Positions 35,217 through 35,373 of a stretch of 35,373 bases of DNA are shown here, in pieces; position 1 is the stretch's first letter, and each line of letters begins with the position of its first letter. This DNA is from an uncultured Porphyromonadaceae bacterium (GTDB lineage: Bacteria; Bacteroidota; Bacteroidia; Bacteroidales; Muribaculaceae): NCBI GenBank assembly GCA_947427285.1, contig CANEHE010000022.1, positions 1-35,373 of the forward strand, read 5' to 3'. The notes beneath the pieces were generated by a model. The model had not been told where the DNA came from. It worked only from the letters and a program-made list of their open reading frames with translations, and made no database searches. Both the position numbers and the translations under genes were made by a program.

Positions 35217-35373
35217 TTATTCTTTGACTTCGGGAGCCGCAGCCTGAGCAGCAAGTTCCTTCTGACGCAACACGGTCTTCATGACAGCAATCTCGCGGCG
35301 GGATTTGGTGATCTTGGCGGGATTGTCGATGGGAGATATCGCGTGCGTTACTTTCAATTCACGATAAGCCTTC
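35217..35373 (-). CDS. rpmC: 50S ribosomal protein L29 (uL29), C-terminal part
   Basis: The last 51 residues are present; the start lies beyond the right edge. Translating to the stop TAA at 35219-35217 gives an L29-type second helix: NPAKITKSRREIAVMKTVLR then an Ala/Glu tail ending APEVKE. L29 lies at the tunnel exit and helps bind trigger factor and SRP. Its place before rpsQ matches the S10 operon end. Confidence 0.93.
   Translation of the reverse strand, partial: KAYRELKVTHAISPIDNPAKITKSRREIAVMKTVLRQKELAAQAAAPEVKE

Overview
The window looks like a chromosome segment of a gut-type Bacteroidales bacterium, possibly near Muribaculaceae; the family is inferred, not proven. The evidence is TamL/TamB-type outer-membrane assembly genes, type IX secretion (T9SS) C-terminal sorting tails, a fimbrillin-like lipoprotein, the Bacteroidetes arrangement of ribosomal protein genes, promoters of the Bacteroides form (-33 TTTG-like, about 19-20 nt, -7 TAnnTTTG), and AT-rich translation starts without strong Shine-Dalgarno sequences. 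I see no tRNA, rRNA, CRISPR array, transposase or phage gene.

Layout. Positions 1-8.2 kb, minus strand: a vanZ-like gene, then tamB and tamL overlapping by 4 nt, then a small membrane protein, closed by a terminator at 68-90. Positions 8.4-12.6 kb, minus strand: a secreted type I pullulanase followed 36 nt later by a TonB-receptor-like outer-membrane barrel; a 27-codon ORF candidate sits at 8267-8350 on the plus strand. Positions 12.8-16 kb: rpsO (+), a fimbrillin-like lipoprotein (-) and gpmI (+), separated by strong hairpin terminators.

Positions 16.0-35.4 kb, minus strand, hold the S10/spc/alpha ribosomal cluster, read right to left. The order is rpmC (partial), rpsQ, rplN, rplX, rplE, rpsN, then a break, then rpsH, rplF, rplR, rpsE, rpmD, rplO, secY, map, infA, rpmJ, rpsM, rpsK, rpsD, rpoA, rplQ. 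rpmJ (38 aa) was read directly from the sequence.

The main surprise is that break. The spc operon, normally continuous from rpsN to rpsH, is split by about 9.0 kb. The insert holds a threonine-aldolase-like PLP enzyme and three large secreted proteins with T9SS sorting tails, two of which carry choice-of-anchor-J-like and fibronectin-III-like domains. A terminator-like hairpin follows rpsN, each insert transcription unit has its own terminator, and a good promoter with a roughly 100-nt leader lies in front of rpsH. The split therefore looks settled into regulation rather than an assembly accident. A second notable feature is a 210-nt structured spacer between rpsK and rpsD, a candidate autoregulatory leader for S4.
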